A stretch of 64,000 nucleotides of DNA from Diplolepis rosae (taxonomy: Eukaryota; Arthropoda; Insecta; Hymenoptera; Diplolepididae), in assembly GCA_030998225.1 (NCBI GenBank), contig JAPYXD010000701.1, positions 16,988,501 through 17,052,500 on the forward strand, given 5' to 3'. Under the pieces are notes generated by a model that ran no database searches, was not told the origin of the DNA, and saw only the letters and a program-made list of their open reading frames with translations. Both the position numbers and the translations under genes were made by a program. This document shows positions 58,501 through 64,000 of the stretch, piece after piece (position 1 is the first letter of the stretch; every line of letters starts with the position of its first letter).

Positions 58501-61500
58501 CAATATTTAGATTTACTTTTTAGCGCCAATACTAGAAACTTCAGTTTCTTGAAACAAACTATAATTTGTAACTATTAAAAACATTCCTGAATAAACTTGT
58601 AAGCAAAAGAACATTTTAATGCAATAATAGGGTTTTAAATATATAATAAGAAGACGCCTCTTAATTTCGTAAACTACGAGCGGCAATAATACTGAAATAG
58701 AAAATAGAACACGCAGAGGTTCTCAATTCTAACTTGCATGATCAATGTTTAACTGTACTTTTTATTAGAATAGAATAATATTTTTCGACGAATATACGAA
58801 ATAATTAAGAAAATCAACATCTTCAATCATATTTTTCAGTAGATTGAGTGTGTTAAGTACTTGTAGTTTCATGTCAAGCATTGTTTTTTCGCTGTCAGCT
58901 ACTATTTGTTTTGTGAAAAAGATTCCAAATGAAAATTTCTTTTAATAATTTGAACAGCCTTTGTGTTGGTAAACAAGGAAATATGTCTAGAAATCTTATA
59001 CAAGTGGAACGAACGTTTATACAAATGCAACGGTATTACGGGATATTAGCTCCGCGTAAAGGAGATGTACTATAAAGTCCAGTGGCACGTCAGTCGCGTG
59101 TTTTCTCAGGCGCGCCTAATAATCTGACGATCCTCGTGGCTCTCCGTTTATTTTCAAAGCCACACTCCACTAAGATCGTCCATTAAACTCGACAAATTTA
59201 CTAGCCCTCGTGGCAGATAAAACCACCACCTACGCAGATTTACAGAAATCGCGTGGCGTTAACAAATGGTTTCTTGTCGTCTCGCTCAATTCCTCTCTTC
59301 ATAAAAATTCAAAAAAATCTTCACTCTTATATCTCAAGTTGCCAGAATGAGGTGCATTTCTAAAACGATGAAGAGGGTAGCCAGTTATTTCCAGCTGAGC
59401 ATTTGCTCACTATAAATCCTTCAAGTTTATGAACGCAGTTTCTCTTCGTCCTTTTTATTATACCAATTTCGAACGTATTTTATTTATTCCTTCTGTATGA
59501 TTTAATTAATAATGGTTCTATTCAAAGGGAAATATACTTTTGATAACCGTTTTACAGTACGAAAGGAATAAAAGTTTTAAGTACAATTCTGAGTAAATAT
59601 TGGCTTTTCCATTGTGAAATATATGTTGATCCTTATCTCGAGGAAAGGTAGGGTGTGTTAAATTTACTTTGTAATTAAGACGATCTGTTTAAATAAGATT
59701 CGAAGAGTAACACGTTCGACCAAGTATTCATAAACTTAGATATTATAAAATAGATGAACTAATTAAAAAATGTATTTTATATGTTAATTTAGATATTTTA
59801 TTTGTGATTTAGCATTTTATTTATGTATATGAAATGGGAAATTAAGAGCTTTTTGATTTAGCTGAAGTTTGCAACAATTTTTTCATGAAACGAAAATTAA
59901 AATCGATTGCTTCTTTCGCTAGACAAAAAGATAATGTATACAATTGAAGGTGATGAAAAATGTAAATTTTTCTGTTAGTTTTTCTCATATTAAACTTATT
60001 GTTAAAAATAAATAAGTGCTTGGAGCTCCTGATAATTTAAAAAGGATAAAGTAATATTCCTTCAGTCTGCAACAGTGTAAATATAATCGAGTCAATATAA
60101 AGATTCATATTCGAGAGCGTGTATACGCACGTGCAAAATCTCAAGTCTGGTTCTTTAAGAGGAGAGACAAATAGAGGTGGATAGGCCGTGATCGATGGTG
60201 GAATATAAATTCGTCGTATATCAAAGAAGCCAGAATCAATAATCAGAACGTACAACTCTTTTACTTGTTCCAGAGAACAGTATAAAGCCTAAGGCGCATT
60301 TGTGGCCGAGTCAGAGAAAAAGGACAAACATGGATGTTATACTGTTTTGAGTGCAACGTCATCGTGAAACGTTTAGTAACCATATTCTCCATGAAATAAA
60401 AAGGTAAACTCGACATTTTACTAAAAAGTTCAGAGCCCAGAAAATATGTCATCCCCGAAATACCGAAAGCAAAAGGAGCAAGAAGAATAATACGAAATAA
60501 CGCGAGACCTCTGTAGGCAGAAATACGTCGCCAGGAAAAGTAGCGCGAAGCATGCCGGTACTACGCTACGTTTCCTCCCTCGTCACAGTTCGACGTCGCT
60601 TTTCAGTACTTCTTACCGTGTCCTTTTGGTACACTACTCACTCTCTCCTGTGATGCTCTCTTTTATCTTTTATTTTCCAATCCGTTGCCTTATTGTGGCT
60701 CATTACTGCACTGAGGATGTTTGTCGGCTGCAAAAGGATTGTCCCGGGAGTATCTTTGCTACCGTCCAGGTGCATCCAAGGCGCATTGCGTACAGTGTAC
60801 AATACATAGTCGACCATTAGCTGCAAAGTATAATTTATGACTGTCTACTGTCGACCCAGTAAGCTCTTGTCGCCGCGCCACTGTCGGCTACTGGGTACCT
60901 CTTCGTCGAAACGGTCATCTCCAAATAATACTAAACGCCTATTCGATGCTGTAAAAAACTCCAAATTTTTTGTAAATAACCCCCTTGACTTTTACGTATT
61001 CTACCAAGGAGTTCTTGTCTTAAAGAGACTTTACAAAATACTTAAGAAAAAATTCGACAAAGTATTGTCTGCAATGATCTTGAATTTGGAATAACGAAAG
61101 CGGGGGATTTTAAAATCGATTGAAATAATGCGAACACTGATGGTGATACCATTATTCGCGGTATCGCATTGTATACCATTTCCGGCCATTCTTCGATGCC
61201 AAAAAAGGCGCCTATCCATATAGATAGGATATCGTTGGTGCACCTGCGGCCCGAAATGGTCGCGCAAAATTTATTGCCACTATCACGAATGTTACTGAAA
61301 TTCGCATTTGCGCTTGGTACTGAAGGTATACTTATGTGCGAATGGCAGAGTTAGTTGGTATTAGTAGCCGATTGAGTGGATGCATCGTAAAAGTGAGTCA
61401 TTAAACTTCAGGTTCATGAAATCGATTATAAATGTAATTTGAGCTTACATTAACTAAATTGTGAGTAAGGCGTCTGAAAGTGGCGAAAGATATAGACCCT

Positions 61501-64000
61501 CGTAACCTGTCTGGGATCGGTAAACTCAAAATGATATATGAACATTAATTTCTCAAATCAGCCGTAATCGGATCTTGACATAAGAATTGTAGCAGGTGAT
61601 ACAAAAACAGTCAATTCGATGCTTCTATAGAAACCACAGTAAATTTTTGAAAATTCACGGACTTGAATTATCGTGGGAAGGAATAAAATTAGCGACAAAT
61701 GGCAGGGAACCATCGTTCCAGTCGTAGCATCGTTCAGCGGTATCCTGCCGAACATCCGACAAGGGGATAGGATTGAAATTAAGGTTTGGACTGATCATCT
61801 GTCCCAGAAAAAGAAAAGCCCGGGTTAGTCAGAGCGGCTCACGCTCAAGATAAAGCGACGCCACTGCGAGTTATTTACCCTGTTTAAAGTGAGCAGCCGT
61901 CCCATTATACGACGCCGCACACCAGTGCAGAGTTTCAGATTGCAGCTCACATGGATAATGCTGGCCTTATACAACGAGGAATAAAAGGCGCGCACGGCCC
62001 GAAGATCATTGCCGCATGGGCATGCCGAAGCAAGAGTCAAGCAAGCCAGAACAAAGTTGAAGCAGCGGAGCTATCATTGCATCTCCTCATTACCATAACT
62101 AGTTCCGTCCCTTCGTCCTCCTTCGCCTCCTTCTGTCCTTCGGTCTCCATGCATCATTCCTGTTACACATTTACGCACACCATCATCTGCCAATCCTCCA
62201 AGAGAGCGAGAGAGTAGTAACGAACCTTTCCGCGTAGAATAGCAGCACAAACAGCACTTACAGCTGGACCAGAGATATGGACGTTCTCCTTATAAGATAC
62301 AACAGACGGTGGTAGGTAGTAGAAAGGAAGAGTGAGATCATCCTGATAGCAAGTACCTTCCACCTATCCTACATACCTACTCTCGATCTCATTCTCATTG
62401 GAACCGCACTTTGGCCCCTGCAGGCCGCAATGAAGCAGCATCGCGTTCATGAATCTCGTGAAATGAGGTATCCCATTGTCCACTGGTTTGTCGGTCCACA
62501 AAAAACATGCTGTGCACGCTTTATGCAAGGCCCAAGTAGGTAGCCGGTTGCTCAAATCTTGATACGACTCGATAGCCGTTCTTGTTTGTGACTCGCCAAA
62601 TTTATCGTTTCTCCACAACGACGGTGGTCTGAGGACACTCTGATAAGTGGAGTTGACGAACGTCCAAATTCCTCCAAGGGATGCTACATGTCTCCTGAAC
62701 TGCTTTCGCTGCTTGCACTGCAATCGTTGGAATAATTTCCCCGAAACGAGACAGGACGATCGATCGATATCAAGCAGGTCGCAAACCGCAGAGGCACTTA
62801 AATTCTTTAAGCACTCCTCTTTTTTCCAGAATATCCTTACTGTTGTTCAAAGCATCCATGCAAGACCGTTTTTATTTTCACTTAAGTAAGAAACTTCTCG
62901 AGAATTCAGATACAATACAAATGCTGTAACAGCAAATTCATTCAAAGGCAGCACGTGCGTGAAAGAGACTCCTTTTATTAATAGGGCATCGGTAAGTATC
63001 TAAGATCCTTGAAAAATGAATAATTACATACGGTACGCACAATATACTATGGAAAATTTATAGAACAGTAAAAAAATCAATTATTTTTCATTTTAATTAA
63101 GATTCTGCAAACTCTTTCATGTAATACAATTATTTAAACTTTAACAGTGACAAAATAATCTACAGATATAACAAGTTGCGACCTTGGTTATAAATTGCTT
63201 GAATGATGTATGTAAAAGACTCCTCAAGTTGCACTGCTGATTATGGACTGGAATAGGGTGAGTTTCGGCAACCCTTCTTTATCTTTTAACTGAAGTAAAC
63301 TCTATTTAGAGTCTGCAGGTACATTCAGTTTTCGTACCGCCACAGTTCTGAGAGTGTAAGCGAATTCAACTGCTGGGATTGCATCCTAAGCCGGGTTGTT
63401 AAAAGCTGGCAGATTAGGTTCTTTGTGAGCCTGTAGCCATCATATACTCCTTTTTCCTGGCAAAAGCGAATGAAATGAAGAACCGTCTGGTTTTGTAGAA
63501 AATTATAGAACGAGATAGATATTATGGAGTTTTCTTCGGGCTTCGTTCCCTTTGTCGGAATAGAAAGGCCACGTTATTGCATGAAACTCCCTGATAATAT
63601 GCCATAATAGTATGAAGATGTGATTCTTAACATGTCACAGTTTCAAGATTCTAATGTATCATGGTGGGAAATCAAGTATAGGTAATTTTTTAAAATTAAC
63701 TCTACTGATATGAGCACATTGGAATATTTTTTACACCTGCAAAAGTAACGAAAGGTTCAACAGATGTCCTAATTTGAAATTCTTCCCAAAAATACGAATT
63801 ATTTAGTAGATAGAATACGAAATAAAAGATATACTATGTTTGACAGTATTCAAACGTCGATGCTAGTCAATCCTGTTACTTTTCTTCTACCATTTTCACT
63901 TGTCTCAAATCCTATTTTCTTCTGATTTTTCCTAATGACGAAAGCTATTTCCTTTTTTAACAAACAGCACAATCAATTTTTCAATTACTATTTCAGTAAC

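Larger units (their letters stand above)
51259..64000 (-). other. Probable upstream intron of the MOXD-like gene, no exon found
   Basis: The first visible exon begins with an acceptor, so at least one coding exon lies upstream. I looked on the minus strand for the start of DOMON (GFG-type strand) and a signal peptide and found neither. It holds a TA microsatellite, one MITE (55318-55504) and GC-richer islands at 52080-52330, 59050-59230, 60540-60900 and 61840-62720 that have no recognised coding content. Confidence 0.55.

Noticed and set aside
62364..62723. 119-codon minus-strand open frame in GC-richer sequence
   Set aside because: It lacks any recognised domain, splice sites matching the MOXD frame, or DOMON residues; composition explains the openness.

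Overview
The window is AT-rich eukaryotic nuclear DNA from an arthropod, most likely an insect and perhaps a hymenopteran. The evidence is GT-AG introns in an insect-type DBH/MOXD1-like gene, several mariner relics, and an RTE/craniofacial-development-protein-like LINE of a kind I associate with wasp, ant and bee genomes. The order-level call is inference. No tRNA, rRNA, CRISPR array or prokaryotic operon was seen.

The only host gene I can support lies on the minus strand, from 51.26 kb down to the stop codon at 31.37 kb. Seven exons, all bounded by GT-AG and joining without a frame break, give about 570 residues of a copper type II, ascorbate-dependent monooxygenase-like protein (DBH/MOXD1 family; the insect relatives are called MOXD1 homologs). 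The order is the second half of a DOMON domain, then the N and C copper-monooxygenase domains, then a Cys-containing tail and a terminal hydrophobic segment that looks like a GPI-anchor signal. The first exons (signal peptide and start of DOMON) are not recognisable up to 64,000 and probably lie upstream of the window. Aligned by eye with PHM/DBH, two of the six copper ligands are replaced: the third CuH histidine by Leu, and the CuM methionine by Thr. The protein may therefore be a pseudoenzyme or a binding protein. This is the most interesting protein-level observation.

Region by region: 1-0.78 kb holds a minus-strand Gag-like retroelement fragment. 1.14-3.83 kb is a composite non-autonomous element with 91-bp inverted termini that carries several GC-rich hairpins. 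4.3-4.7 kb is the endonuclease start of a LINE. 5.09-5.66 kb is a TTAA-flanked MITE with a hairpin nested in it. 6.3-7.15 kb is a decayed mariner. 9.4-11.1 kb has two foldback elements, one with near-perfect Tc1-type ends. 12.88-15.30 kb is a TTAA element with an almost complete mauritiana-type mariner (two in-frame stops) nested inside. 16.07-16.98 kb holds small palindromic MITEs. 18.1-19.9 kb has another deleted mariner followed by a LINE reverse-transcriptase fragment. 20.6-22.19 kb is a Foldback/Mutator-like element with a 9-bp target-site duplication, long inverted arms and internal tandem repeats. 23.3-23.5 kb is an old mariner relic. 23.6-31.37 kb is gene-poor and AT-rich with three small foldbacks. 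31.37-51.26 kb is the MOXD gene, whose 12.5-kb intron carries a deleted mariner and a MITE. 51.26-64 kb looks like the next upstream intron: one MITE, one TA microsatellite and some GC-richer islands, with no exon I can support.

The left 24 kb is thus a dense graveyard of nested mobile elements, and the right 33 kb is the body of one long-intron gene. The best candidates for something undescribed are the copper-ligand-poor monooxygenase, the GC-cored hairpin family that recurs inside other elements, and the 9-bp-TSD foldback.
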